A stretch of DNA of 23,388 nt from a virus. The position numbers were made by a program, and so were the translations under genes. The stretch spans positions 1-23,388 of IMG/VR virus record IMGVR_UViG_3300027499_000037. The stretch is one strand, 5' to 3'. The stretch's first letter is position 1. Every line of letters begins with the position of its first letter. Below, piece after piece: positions 6,698-14,361 of this stretch. The notes below the pieces were generated by a model. That model saw only the letters and a list, made by a program, of their open reading frames with translations. It did no database searches and was not told where the DNA came from.

Positions 6698-7932
6698 TAT
6701 GAAGATCCTTCTGGCTTAACTGCTGGTTTTTCAGAAGTACTTGCAGACGATGTTTCAGCTTCGGAAGTGGGTTGTTGTCTAGTTCCTCGAACAGGAGGTC
6801 TAATGGTATTCACTATACCCTGTGTGATGCCTCCCACAGCGGTATTAATTACTGCATTTTTAATACTAGTTCCATGAATGGCTGCACTTAGTGCGTTATC
6901 TGCAATGTTACTTAAAAGACCGCCAATAAAACTTTTATCTTTTTCTGCTGGACTAGCAATTTTAGCTCGCTCTCCATAAACACTTGGCGGTGCCTTGGGG
7001 GCCGATACAACAATTTCAGCTGAAGCTTCTGGTTGTTGCTGAAATGATCTTGCATATTTTTCCGCGTTTTTATACCCGGATAACATTTCTAATTGTCGTT
7101 CTTGTAGGAGAACAGGAACATTAAATGGTACGAACGCTGGTCCTTTAAAATCCTTAGCATTTTCAAATCTAGCAATATCAAAATCACTTAAACCAAAATT
7201 GACTTGCTCTGATATTGTGAATGACTCGTATTCAAAAGTCATGTCAAATTCCATTACATCTGAGCTAGCGTAGTCAATTTCACCTGTTCTGAATCTAGTG
7301 AGAACAGGATTTATTAAACTATATTGAACACCTTTATTGCCGTGGTAAAGAACATAGTCAATTCGTTCAAAGAAATTAGCCAATTCATTTAAATTATATC
7401 CATATGCGTTACTATTCCAATTCGTATTGTCGCTTGATGCGCCAAATTTGGATCCTTCGTATTGCTGGTTAGTTTTAGATTGTCTAGGGTCGTTGCCTAC
7501 TTCGCGTTCGTCACCAAACTGTTTGTTTCTAGGATTCATGTAGTGATAGCTAAAATATTTCATAAACATTGTTAGCCATTCATTATTAATAGTATCAAAT
7601 ACTTTAATATCTACCGGTTGGTATTCTACCCCAGTATTAACAATACGTTTTCTGTTATATGAATTTTTAGTTTCAGTTTTAAATTCAACTTCAGGTAATG
7701 TAGCACTTCTAACTAAACTACCTAAACGAAGTCTAAATGTTGAGTTTACTTCATTGCCGTAAAGAGTCGAACCGTATAATTCACGGTTGACAACAAAACT
7801 TACATAACCTTGAAATTTTTGGCGGGGAGGATTTTGATCTGGACGAAAAGTATAAGCATTGCGGAAGTCACGTGCATAAAAATTATTTCCACCCGGGCCA
7901 AAGATATCTAAGATTTTTCCGATAATACTCAT
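6697..7932 (-). CDS. Tail-tube-fold protein, gp54-like baseplate tube initiator candidate
   Basis: A stretch LPEVEF...NSYNRKR...YQPVDIKVFD (about residues 76-110) lines up with the tube protein's RPKITYEEV...DSYNSRM...WEQISVVVRD, so this is a larger relative of gp19. T4 has two such relatives, gp54 and gp48, which start the tube on the baseplate. The segment after it is Asn-rich, and the last 130 residues are low-complexity with an Ala/Gly-rich region and a Ser/Thr/Pro tail. I choose the ATG at 7932 (MSIIGKILDIF, 411 residues), with GGGA upstream. A TTG at 7947 would add five residues but has no ribosome binding site. The gene follows a terminator hairpin with no clear promoter of its own. 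Confidence 0.6.
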   Translation of the reverse strand: MSIIGKILDIFGPGGNNFYARDFRNAYTFRPDQNPPRQKFQGYVSFVVNRELYGSTLYGNEVNSTFRLRLGSLVRSATLPEVEFKTETKNSYNRKRIVNTGVEYQPVDIKVFDTINNEWLTMFMKYFSYHYMNPRNKQFGDEREVGNDPRQSKTNQQYEGSKFGASSDNTNWNSNAYGYNLNELANFFERIDYVLYHGNKGVQYSLINPVLTRFRTGEIDYASSDVMEFDMTFEYESFTISEQVNFGLSDFDIARFENAKDFKGPAFVPFNVPVLLQERQLEMLSGYKNAEKYARSFQQQPEASAEIVVSAPKAPPSVYGERAKIASPAEKDKSFIGGLLSNIADNALSAAIHGTSIKNAVINTAVGGITQGIVNTIRPPVRGTRQQPTSEAETSSASTSEKPAVKPEGSS

Positions 7933-7954
7933 GCACTTAATTCCCAAAATAAGA

Positions 7955-7990
7955 AATAAATTGTAGCTGGCATTCCTGCCAGCTACAATA
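7955..7990 (-). terminator. Hairpin terminator or attenuator after the tail tube gene
   Basis: A perfect 12-bp stem (TTGTAGCTGGCA with its complement, 7961-7988) closes a GGAA loop on the minus strand and is followed by TTTATTTCTTATTTT. It begins 11 bases past the tube stop codon. At least five genes continue downstream without a recognisable promoter, so it may act as a partial terminator. Confidence 0.85.
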
Positions 7991-7998
7991 ATATTTCA

Positions 7999-8637
7999 TT
8001 AAGCGTTTGTGCCTAGCTCGTTTAGACCAACAGTATCTGGGAATGGATTACCACCGCTTGTTCTACCGTTGACATCATTGTCACCTTGGTAGTGCGTTGC
8101 GTTATCATAACGAACTTGCATTGTTACTGTTACTGGTTCATTTGTGCTGTAATCACTGTCGCTGTAGTCAACGTTAGTTAAGAAGCAGCCTTCTAAGTAC
8201 CAAACTTCACTTGCGCCAGCATTAACACCATCAAGAATTTCAATTTGCATATCAAACTTATAGTCTGAACCTGCTGCTGGTGTTGACTGTTGGAAGTGGT
8301 TTACCTGACGCTGAATCTGTGAACCAACTAGCTTAGTTACGCTGTTAGTGATATCGTCACGTACAACAACTGAGATCTGTTCCCAACTGTGCTTGCCCTG
8401 TAAATACATTCTTGAGTTGTAACTGTCAATTGTTACTTCTTCGTATGTAATCTTTGGGCGGCTAACGTTCTGTACGTTTTGTGTTAGTACTCTTGATTCA
8501 GCTTCGCCACCGAAACCTCCTAAGAAGCTAACACGGAAACGGTACTTTAGCTTAGGCATTAAAATGCCTGAACCTGTGTTACCGGTAACAGGAACACCAA
8601 ACTTTGATCTGGTTTCTGTTGTATTAATATTTGCCAT
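7999..8637 (-). CDS. 19: Tail tube protein, gp19-like
   Basis: This subunit builds the inner tube of the contractile tail through which DNA passes. The 212-residue protein has the expected size (T4 gp19 is about 163) and family hallmarks as I know them: an N-terminal LKYRFRVSFLGGF strand pair, an LTQNVQNVSRPKI segment, then SYNSRMYLQGKHSWEQISVVVRDD. It lies immediately downstream of the sheath gene, as in T4. It has its own late promoter, a 38-base leader with AGGAGAAC and a strong hairpin after its stop, which fits a very abundant virion protein. Confidence 0.92.
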   Translation of the reverse strand: MANINTTETRSKFGVPVTGNTGSGILMPKLKYRFRVSFLGGFGGEAESRVLTQNVQNVSRPKITYEEVTIDSYNSRMYLQGKHSWEQISVVVRDDITNSVTKLVGSQIQRQVNHFQQSTPAAGSDYKFDMQIEILDGVNAGASEVWYLEGCFLTNVDYSDSDYSTNEPVTVTMQVRYDNATHYQGDNDVNGRTSGGNPFPDTVGLNELGTNA

Positions 8638-8675
8638 CTTGTTCTCCTACGAACGGTTAGTTCTTTCTATGTAAA

Positions 8676-8683
8676 TATTTATC
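8676..8683 (-). promoter_or_regulatory. Late promoter (GATAAATA) for the tail tube gene
   Basis: A perfect octamer lies 38 bases before the ATG at 8637. It is followed by TTTACATAG, similar to the TGCATAG of the other leadered late genes, with a small GAAC/GTTC hairpin and AGGAGAAC before the start. Confidence 0.85.
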
Positions 8684-8725
8684 ATATAAATGGAAAAAAC
8701 ATTAACTCTTGTTTTAATTTGACAA

Positions 8726-8751
8726 AAAAAGGGGCATTGCTGCCCCTTTTT
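8726..8751 (-). terminator. Rho-independent terminator after the tail sheath gene
   Basis: On the minus strand AAAAAGGGGCA, loop GCAA, then TGCCCC and a run of seven T residues form an 11-bp stem ending in a classic T-tract. It begins about 20 bases after the sheath stop at 8773. Confidence 0.92.
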
Positions 8752-8772
8752 CTGTTTGGTAAGGAACCAACC

Positions 8773-11577
8773 TTACTGCGCTGCGCCCAGTGTATTCTGG
8801 ATGCGAATTGGAATGTAAATAAACTCAACTGCTTTGACTGGCTGAATAGCGATGTCAATGTGTAGTTCATTACGATCAATTCTTGCAGGTGTGTTGTTTG
8901 TTGTATCACACACTGTTAAGAAGTCAAACAAACCGCGCTGTGTTACTAACTGACCTAGGAAACGGTCAACTACAACCTTAGCATTCTGACGTGTAATTTC
9001 GTCATTTGGTTCAAACAAGAATGGTTTCATAATATCGTCTAAGCGTTCACGAATGTAAACAACTAGACGTGCTACGTTAACACGATCCAATGCACTTGAA
9101 ACAGGGTTTAGAGTCTTCTGACCAAACACTGCTAGGCCGCGGCCTGGGAAGTTACCAATTGGGTTAATCTTGTTAACATACAAGCTATCACGTTGTCCTT
9201 CGCTTAGTGCAACTGATACATATTCTGCGCTTGCTGCATCTAAGTAACCTACGCTAGTAGCATTGCTTACTAGACCACGTTGGAAGCCAGCTGGTGCAAA
9301 CCATGGGAAGGCAACCTGATCGTTAAATGCTAATGTACGTAGAGCAATATGACTTGCTGGTTGTAGAACATTTGTACCATCAATGTTAGTTGTTAATGCG
9401 TGTGGATAATAAACACCCACGTATGGTGAGCTTGTTACTAAGCCATCTTCACCGTTGCCGTCAGCATTGGCACTGTTAGTAGCCCATGCTTGTGTAGCAC
9501 TTGCACTTGAAGATAAACGTAATGGAGCATCAGCAATGATAAATGCAGTTTCCTTACGATCAACGTTTAAGTTTACTAACTCGTCAATTAATTCAGGATA
9601 ACCTGGGCAAGCGATTAAGTTGAAACGATTTACTTCGTTTCTCGCTTCTTCGCTAGCTGCTACCGCTGCTTGCATTTGACGTACAATTGCTGCACGTTGA
9701 GCTTTACGCAACATATAAGGTGAGCCGTCTGGCTTGTTACCTGAATAGTCAACCCATTTAGGACCAATATCATTACCGCTTACAATGTATACTTCGTTAT
9801 ACTCTTTAACGTTACCGCCACTAGCACGCTTGTTCCATGCCAAGATACCGATTGGATATTGAGACTCAGGTGGGTGACCGCCGTCCATTACAGTCGATAA
9901 TGTGTCTGCACGTGGGCGGAAATCACCGAACACAATACCGTCGCCACTTACTTGATCAGTGTTATCAACGAGAACCCACTCATCATCTGCGCTCCACTTA
10001 TAAATTACAGGGAAGTTTTCTAAATCGCCACCGTCAATCCATAGGTCGCCTGTTGCTAGTGTAGTTGAACCATCGCTTTGCTTAGTTGGTTCAGACGCTG
10101 TTACTTGGATGTCTCCAGTGTATGTAACCCAACCGTCTTCGGAATCATTGATAAGAATGTCAATGTTATCCGCACTGATCACGTTATCATACCATAATGT
10201 ACCGTTAGCGGTTTCACCTACTACTGCGGTAGAACTTGCTTCATAGCTTAGTTCTTCCCAGTTTGTATAGACTTCGTCTGCTGTTAGGTTTAGGTTTGCA
10301 GGACCAAATCCTGCTACGTTACCAGCCTCAAGTAGAATATCTCTGCCTGCGGTATCAACAATACGGATTCTGCCGTTAACGTTGCTTGCAAGTACAGTTG
10401 ATGTAAAGCTAACTGTTGCGTTTGCTAGTGATAATGCGCTGTTGATGTCGGCAACGATATCGTCAACGCTAGCATTGCCGTCACTATCAGCATCGCTCGA
10501 AAGTTCAACATCTACTGCTGTACCTTCGTTAACTGTAATTGAGAACGCTACTGCTCCGCTATGACCGGTTAGATCGGTAGCTGTATCGCTAAGAACTGCA
10601 CTCGATGTAACAGTTAAACTGCTATTACCGTTGTGGCGGCGTAGTATAATTGTTGCATCATCATCGATAAAATCTGCCCATAGATCACCTTCGCTTAGGT
10701 TAGATCCATATGCTGCAAAAGCAGATCTTGATGAAACCCATTGCTCTATTGCTTCTGATGTCCACTGTCCAGTAGATGCATTGTAAACTTTAACTACAAT
10801 GCTTGTACCGTTATTTGGACTATTAACTTGTAGCATTAAGTCACCATCTGCTAGTGATCCACCGCCGCTCTTAGTTGAAGGTAAGCTAGTATGACGTGCT
10901 AATTGGAAGTCTTTACCGCTTGCGCTATCCCAACCTGCTGTGCCAATCTTGTACCATGACCCAGAAACTTTCTGATGTAATGTTATAGTGCTTGCAGTAT
11001 CACCGGTATTTACAAAATATAGTGCTGCAAATTCGCCATCTTTACCATAAGCTGGCTTGATGCTTGTTGGCGAGTCCATGTCGCTAGATGCTGGAACTTT
11101 AACAGTTTGGCGTACCCATGCACTGCCGCTCCAACGCTTCAAACCCCATACAGTGTTAGCTGTGTCTAACCAATATGCACCGCTAGCTGCTTCAGCTGAA
11201 GGAGCAGTTGCTCTTGCTGTTAGCTGATCTAAGTCAATGTTAGCACGTAATACATATGCGCGGTTTGCAATACCTAAGAAGCTATAAGCTGCCATTAGGC
11301 CGTATTCGTTTTGCTCATGACCGTGTAGTGGAGTACCACCGCTGGTCTTGAAAATTGGATTACCAAAATTTGTTAGCAGGTCTCTTTGGCTGGTAATCAA
11401 TTGTACCTTGCCTGCTGTTGCTGCTGTAGTATAAGCTGCTGTACCACTACCATCTGGAGTGCTCTTATCTTGCGCTGTTGCAATTACGATAAGAGGAACA
11501 GTTCCGGTACCGGCAGGAGCATAAAAGCTCTCGTCGGTAACGCTTACACTTACACCAGGTGAAACTAATGTTGCCAT
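8773..11577 (-). CDS. 18: Tail sheath protein, gp18-like, with a large repeat insertion (934 aa)
   Basis: The contractile sheath drives the tube into the cell. The N-terminus (MATLVSPGVSVSVTDES...APAGTGTVPLIV) and C-terminus (FLTVCDTTNNTP, VEFIYIPIRIQNT) are typical of T4-type sheaths. The core is conserved from about residue 560 to the end (RKAQRAAI, FPWFAPAGFQRG, GQKTL, VYIRERLDD, FEPND). T4 gp18 has 659 residues; the excess here lies at about 125-545. That region has at least six short modules of the type GDLWID...W (about 133-154, 183-208, 245-272, 297-315, 459-483, 510-535) and a separate beta-rich domain (about 320-430). GGGAGAA precedes the ATG. The gene forms its own transcription unit. 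Confidence 0.95.
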   Translation of the reverse strand: MATLVSPGVSVSVTDESFYAPAGTGTVPLIVIATAQDKSTPDGSGTAAYTTAATAGKVQLITSQRDLLTNFGNPIFKTSGGTPLHGHEQNEYGLMAAYSFLGIANRAYVLRANIDLDQLTARATAPSAEAASGAYWLDTANTVWGLKRWSGSAWVRQTVKVPASSDMDSPTSIKPAYGKDGEFAALYFVNTGDTASTITLHQKVSGSWYKIGTAGWDSASGKDFQLARHTSLPSTKSGGGSLADGDLMLQVNSPNNGTSIVVKVYNASTGQWTSEAIEQWVSSRSAFAAYGSNLSEGDLWADFIDDDATIILRRHNGNSSLTVTSSAVLSDTATDLTGHSGAVAFSITVNEGTAVDVELSSDADSDGNASVDDIVADINSALSLANATVSFTSTVLASNVNGRIRIVDTAGRDILLEAGNVAGFGPANLNLTADEVYTNWEELSYEASSTAVVGETANGTLWYDNVISADNIDILINDSEDGWVTYTGDIQVTASEPTKQSDGSTTLATGDLWIDGGDLENFPVIYKWSADDEWVLVDNTDQVSGDGIVFGDFRPRADTLSTVMDGGHPPESQYPIGILAWNKRASGGNVKEYNEVYIVSGNDIGPKWVDYSGNKPDGSPYMLRKAQRAAIVRQMQAAVAASEEARNEVNRFNLIACPGYPELIDELVNLNVDRKETAFIIADAPLRLSSSASATQAWATNSANADGNGEDGLVTSSPYVGVYYPHALTTNIDGTNVLQPASHIALRTLAFNDQVAFPWFAPAGFQRGLVSNATSVGYLDAASAEYVSVALSEGQRDSLYVNKINPIGNFPGRGLAVFGQKTLNPVSSALDRVNVARLVVYIRERLDDIMKPFLFEPNDEITRQNAKVVVDRFLGQLVTQRGLFDFLTVCDTTNNTPARIDRNELHIDIAIQPVKAVEFIYIPIRIQNTLGAAQ

Positions 11578-11618
11578 GTTATTCTCCCGTTAATAGGTTA
11601 ATGTGTTTCCTATGCAAG

Positions 11619-11626
11619 TATTTATG
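11619..11626 (-). promoter_or_regulatory. Late promoter (CATAAATA) for the tail sheath gene
   Basis: A one-base variant of the octamer lies 41 bases before the sheath ATG. It is followed by CTTGCATAGG, the same TGCATAG seen in other leadered late genes; ATAGG can pair with a downstream CCTAT before the GGGAGAA ribosome binding site. Confidence 0.75.
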
Positions 11627-11640
11627 CGAAAATGGAGAAA

Positions 11641-11664
11641 ACCGGTATTATTTGACTACCGGGT
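11641..11664 (-). terminator. Possible weak terminator after gp1
   Basis: On the minus strand ACCCGGTA, a 9-base loop and TACCGGTTTTC can form a stem of about seven pairs followed by four T residues. It lies between the gp1 stop (11697) and the sheath promoter. The T-tract is short, so termination may be inefficient. Confidence 0.5.
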
Positions 11665-11696
11665 GCAACAGAATGAAAGGTTTTTGCTAAATAGCC

Positions 11697-12353
11697 TCAG
11701 ACTGCAACTAGGCGAGGTTTTTTAATATCTAAGTTAATTTCAAGTACACGGTCACGTAGATCTTCAATCGTACCAGTGTTGAAAATGGTGTAGTCAGGTT
11801 TGAAGCCTACCCAGTTCCATTCACTTTCATGTATATCCCTGTAACGTGTCTGCATAATTTTGCGGCTTACTGCATTACCAGTATGTGCGCTGGCTGCGAT
11901 GTCGTACCATTCGGGTAGTTCGCCTCTGCGAACCCACACAATCTTGCCGCCCATTTCTGTAATTAGTTCGAGTTCGTTTTTAAAACGAGCATCACTGATG
12001 ACAATACATTCACGGTTAAGAGTATTTTTTCTAATGCGATATTCTAAGCTATTTAACCAAATATCTTGAGAGAACTGATTGCGTAGAACATCTGTACCTA
12101 AAAGTTGAAGTGCTAGACGCGGAGTAAAATGATCAATGCCTAGCTTACGAGTCCAAAACATATCAGGAGTTTCACGGAATTCACGGCTTTCAATTGTGTC
12201 GCCTTCTAATAGTTCTCTTGACCATCCAAATACTGCGGCACACATATCTTTTAGTGGGGCGGCGAAACTGTCTTTTTTACAACCAAGTTTTACAAATTCT
12301 TGTGCAGCCGTATCTTTACCGCTACCGATAAAACCAATTAGACCAATAATCAT
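11697..12353 (-). CDS. 1: Deoxynucleoside monophosphate kinase, T4 gp1-like
   Basis: The enzyme phosphorylates dNMPs with ATP, feeding DNA synthesis; T4 gp1 handles dTMP, dGMP and hydroxymethyl-dCMP. The P-loop is GFIGSGKDT at residues 7-15. Further matches to gp1 are LQLLGTD (about 82-88) followed by an N-x-F...D-x-W segment, and the SDARFKNELE stretch (about 120-129) corresponding to the PDTRQDHE region of T4 gp1 as I remember it. The 218-residue length is slightly below T4's 241. It starts three bases after the gp13 stop, so the pair forms one late transcript, although kinases of this kind are usually early or middle products. Substrate range cannot be read from sequence. Confidence 0.88.
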   Translation of the reverse strand: MIIGLIGFIGSGKDTAAQEFVKLGCKKDSFAAPLKDMCAAVFGWSRELLEGDTIESREFRETPDMFWTRKLGIDHFTPRLALQLLGTDVLRNQFSQDIWLNSLEYRIRKNTLNRECIVISDARFKNELELITEMGGKIVWVRRGELPEWYDIAASAHTGNAVSRKIMQTRYRDIHESEWNWVGFKPDYTIFNTGTIEDLRDRVLEINLDIKKPRLVAV

Positions 12354-12355
12354 TC

Positions 12356-13117
12356 TTAACCTATGATAAAACCAAGCGGACTATTACCTTCTTCCATATT
12401 ATGGAGTTCTTGCTTTAGCTGCTCTTGCATTTGCTGTGATTCTTGTTTTAGTTCTGCGCCGTTAAGCTGAATTGCGCCGCCTGCGCCGGGTAAGCCACTA
12501 GTATACTTGCTGCGAGCTTCACCTAGGTAATGCTTACACATTGCTAGCGCATAACTAGCCAGCCACGGACTTGCATATACATCTTTAAGTAAAATAGCTT
12601 CTGGAATGAAGTTATATACACCTATCATTACTTCTTCTTCGTGCTGTACGTTACGAAGTAATTTTAGTTTCTTGGTGTTGCGGTTCCAGAGGAAATTGTA
12701 TTCGCTACCAAACACACGCCCAATTGTTTCTTTGTACTGTGCAAACGCATCAAATACAGCAAGGCCGCCAATCTGGCCTGCTTGTAGCATATACATGTTG
12801 TTAAATGCTACATCAAATGGGTCAAAGTTAGTGCCGCCGCCGCTGTTAGTACCAATGCCTCTGCGATACAGTCTGCGAACTTCTTGTACTTCGTCTGGGA
12901 GAGTATATTCTGTTACGTCTTTTTGTGTTTGAATAAAGATGAGACTTTCTTCAACTGACCCTGAACTTAACTGACGATACTTAGCAAGAGCATTATCGAT
13001 TGCTACATCGTAGTGATCACGGTCTAATTCAACGTCTACAATACCGTCTGCGAGGCGCAATTGTAGTTCACGAATTAGATCCTGTCGACTGTTATATCCT
13101 ATTTGATTTGCTGGCAT
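12356..13117 (-). CDS. 13: Neck protein, gp13-like head completion/connector protein
   Basis: gp13 closes the filled head and forms the collar that receives the tail. The 253-residue protein follows the family layout as I know it from T4-like marine phages: an N-terminal SRQDLIRELQLRLADGIVDVELD helix-strand unit, DVAIDNALAKYRQ, an EYTLPDEVQEVRRLY strand, a central FDPFDVAFNN segment, and a C-terminal LPGAGGAIQLNGAELKQE followed by a Gln/Glu-rich helix. The ATG lies exactly five bases after a perfect late promoter and has no Shine-Dalgarno, so the transcript is predicted to be leaderless. gp1 follows three bases after the stop. Its usual partners gp14 and gp15 are on the other strand more than 6 kb away. 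Confidence 0.85.
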   Translation of the reverse strand: MPANQIGYNSRQDLIRELQLRLADGIVDVELDRDHYDVAIDNALAKYRQLSSGSVEESLIFIQTQKDVTEYTLPDEVQEVRRLYRRGIGTNSGGGTNFDPFDVAFNNMYMLQAGQIGGLAVFDAFAQYKETIGRVFGSEYNFLWNRNTKKLKLLRNVQHEEEVMIGVYNFIPEAILLKDVYASPWLASYALAMCKHYLGEARSKYTSGLPGAGGAIQLNGAELKQESQQMQEQLKQELHNMEEGNSPLGFIIG

Positions 13118-13122
13118 GATAC

Positions 13123-13130
13123 TATTTATC
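13123..13130 (-). promoter_or_regulatory. Late promoter (GATAAATA) for gp13-gp1, leaderless type
   Basis: A perfect octamer is followed by GTATC and the gp13 ATG. The sixth base after the octamer, the expected transcript start, is the A of the ATG. It begins three bases past the stop of the upstream gene. Confidence 0.85.
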
Positions 13131-13133
13131 TTT

Positions 13134-14297
13134 TTAGAAAGTACTAATCAGGATAATATGTTCGTTTAGACGGCCATTCATAGATGTTTCTGTAGCGCGG
13201 ATTTCATCAAACTGTTTCTGCATTTTAGTTCTAGGTAGTTTGCCTGCGCCTTTGAGCAGTTCTGGTTTACGCACAGTCTTACACACACTCTTTTTAGGGT
13301 CGAATCCGATGATACTGGTACCCTTAATACTTAGTACTTGCCCCATCGAATCTGCTACATAACAACCTAGTTTACGGTTTTTTGTATTATATACCCATAG
13401 CACGTTAGAGTCAATAATGCTAAGTGGGTTAATACTTGCTAGACCAATGCTAGGATCACTTTCCTTATATTTGATCTTAGCAATTAGCTTCTCCTTGCTA
13501 GGTGCTTTTTTAACTCTAGTCTTGCGTACTGCCTTACCAGTGTTAATGTAGGTATCGCAGGCTGTCATGATCTTTTCAAAAAACGCAAGAAAGTCTTTAC
13601 GCATTTTAGCAGTCATGTAAGCATAGCCTTCCTTTAGTTGCTCGTCTTTCCAAACAACTACTTCTTTAGCTTCTTCGTACTGCCCAGTATACATATCTTT
13701 AATGATCTTAGCGTGAGCAGCCTTAATCACACCACTATTGTATACTTGCATTTGAGCGTGTGGATCAAACTTAGAGAGGTCAAAGTCTTTACCAAAACAA
13801 AGTTGGTCAACATACTCGTCCCACTGACCGCAAAGATCAGAGACCTGCTCTCGCATTCGTGTTTGAATCGAAATAACCGGGCCGACTACCTTTTGCTTAG
13901 TCTCAGCTGATTTAACTTTAGTTAATGCTTCTGCCTTTATAAGAAGCTCGTTATATTTCTTTTCTAGGTGAGCAATTGTGTCATCATCGAGTTCAGCGCC
14001 CTTAAGCGCAAGGTAAGCATACTTACCTGCGCTCATAAATTCGTATTCGGGTAATATTTTAAGAATCGCCGATTTCTTTTTATCGAAGCGTTCGCAATAT
14101 TTGATAAAACTAGCGTGCAATGTTTTGGACGGCACTTCGTAGTGAACATAATACATAGCAGATTGAAACAATCGCTTGTAATCCATTAGTACACCACTAG
14201 AGTTCTTAAAAGGTTTAATATCCTTCTTTACAAGTCCCCATTCAGGGATACTCATTCCGTTTATTGAAAGATTGCGTTTTGGCTTAGTTTTTGCCAC
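13134..14297 (-). CDS. Conserved phage protein of unknown function, basic (387 aa)
   Basis: The protein is Lys-rich throughout. The N-terminal part (about 35-135) is helical, the middle carries a basic linker (VRKTRVKKAPSKEKL, about 259-273), and the C-terminal 100 residues form a compact domain (VLWVYNTKNRKLGCYV, IKGTSIIGFDPKKSVCKT, NGRLNEH). I believe this C-terminal domain is conserved among T4-like marine phages, with no established function. The start is a GTG at 14297 with AGGAGAT six bases upstream; no ATG is better placed. Unlike its neighbours it has a sigma70-type promoter (14326-14353) rather than a late octamer, so it may be made early. Its basic charge would allow nucleic acid binding, but no motif proves this. 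Confidence 0.8.
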   Translation of the reverse strand: MAKTKPKRNLSINGMSIPEWGLVKKDIKPFKNSSGVLMDYKRLFQSAMYYVHYEVPSKTLHASFIKYCERFDKKKSAILKILPEYEFMSAGKYAYLALKGAELDDDTIAHLEKKYNELLIKAEALTKVKSAETKQKVVGPVISIQTRMREQVSDLCGQWDEYVDQLCFGKDFDLSKFDPHAQMQVYNSGVIKAAHAKIIKDMYTGQYEEAKEVVVWKDEQLKEGYAYMTAKMRKDFLAFFEKIMTACDTYINTGKAVRKTRVKKAPSKEKLIAKIKYKESDPSIGLASINPLSIIDSNVLWVYNTKNRKLGCYVADSMGQVLSIKGTSIIGFDPKKSVCKTVRKPELLKGAGKLPRTKMQKQFDEIRATETSMNGRLNEHIILISTF

Positions 14298-14325
14298 ACT
14301 TATCTCCTATGCTCCATTAGTTAAT

Positions 14326-14353
14326 AGTATAGCATCAGCACATGATTTGTCAA
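14326..14353 (-). promoter_or_regulatory. Sigma70-type promoter (TTGACA-16-TATACT)
   Basis: On the minus strand a perfect TTGACA -35 box (14353-14348) is separated by 16 bases from TATACT (14331-14326). The transcript would start about 20 bases before the AGGAG-GTG start at 14297. It is the only clear host-type promoter in the window. Confidence 0.75.
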
Positions 14354-14361
14354 CCGAGTTA

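Noticed and set aside
7933-7947. TTG start adding five residues to the gp54-like protein
   Set aside because: No ribosome binding site precedes the TTG; the ATG at 7932 has GGGA upstream and gives a natural N-terminus.
8682-8909. Minus-strand 75-residue frame overlapping the end of the sheath gene
   Set aside because: It runs through the sheath terminator hairpin and the sheath C-terminus in another frame, with no ribosome binding site; a shadow frame.
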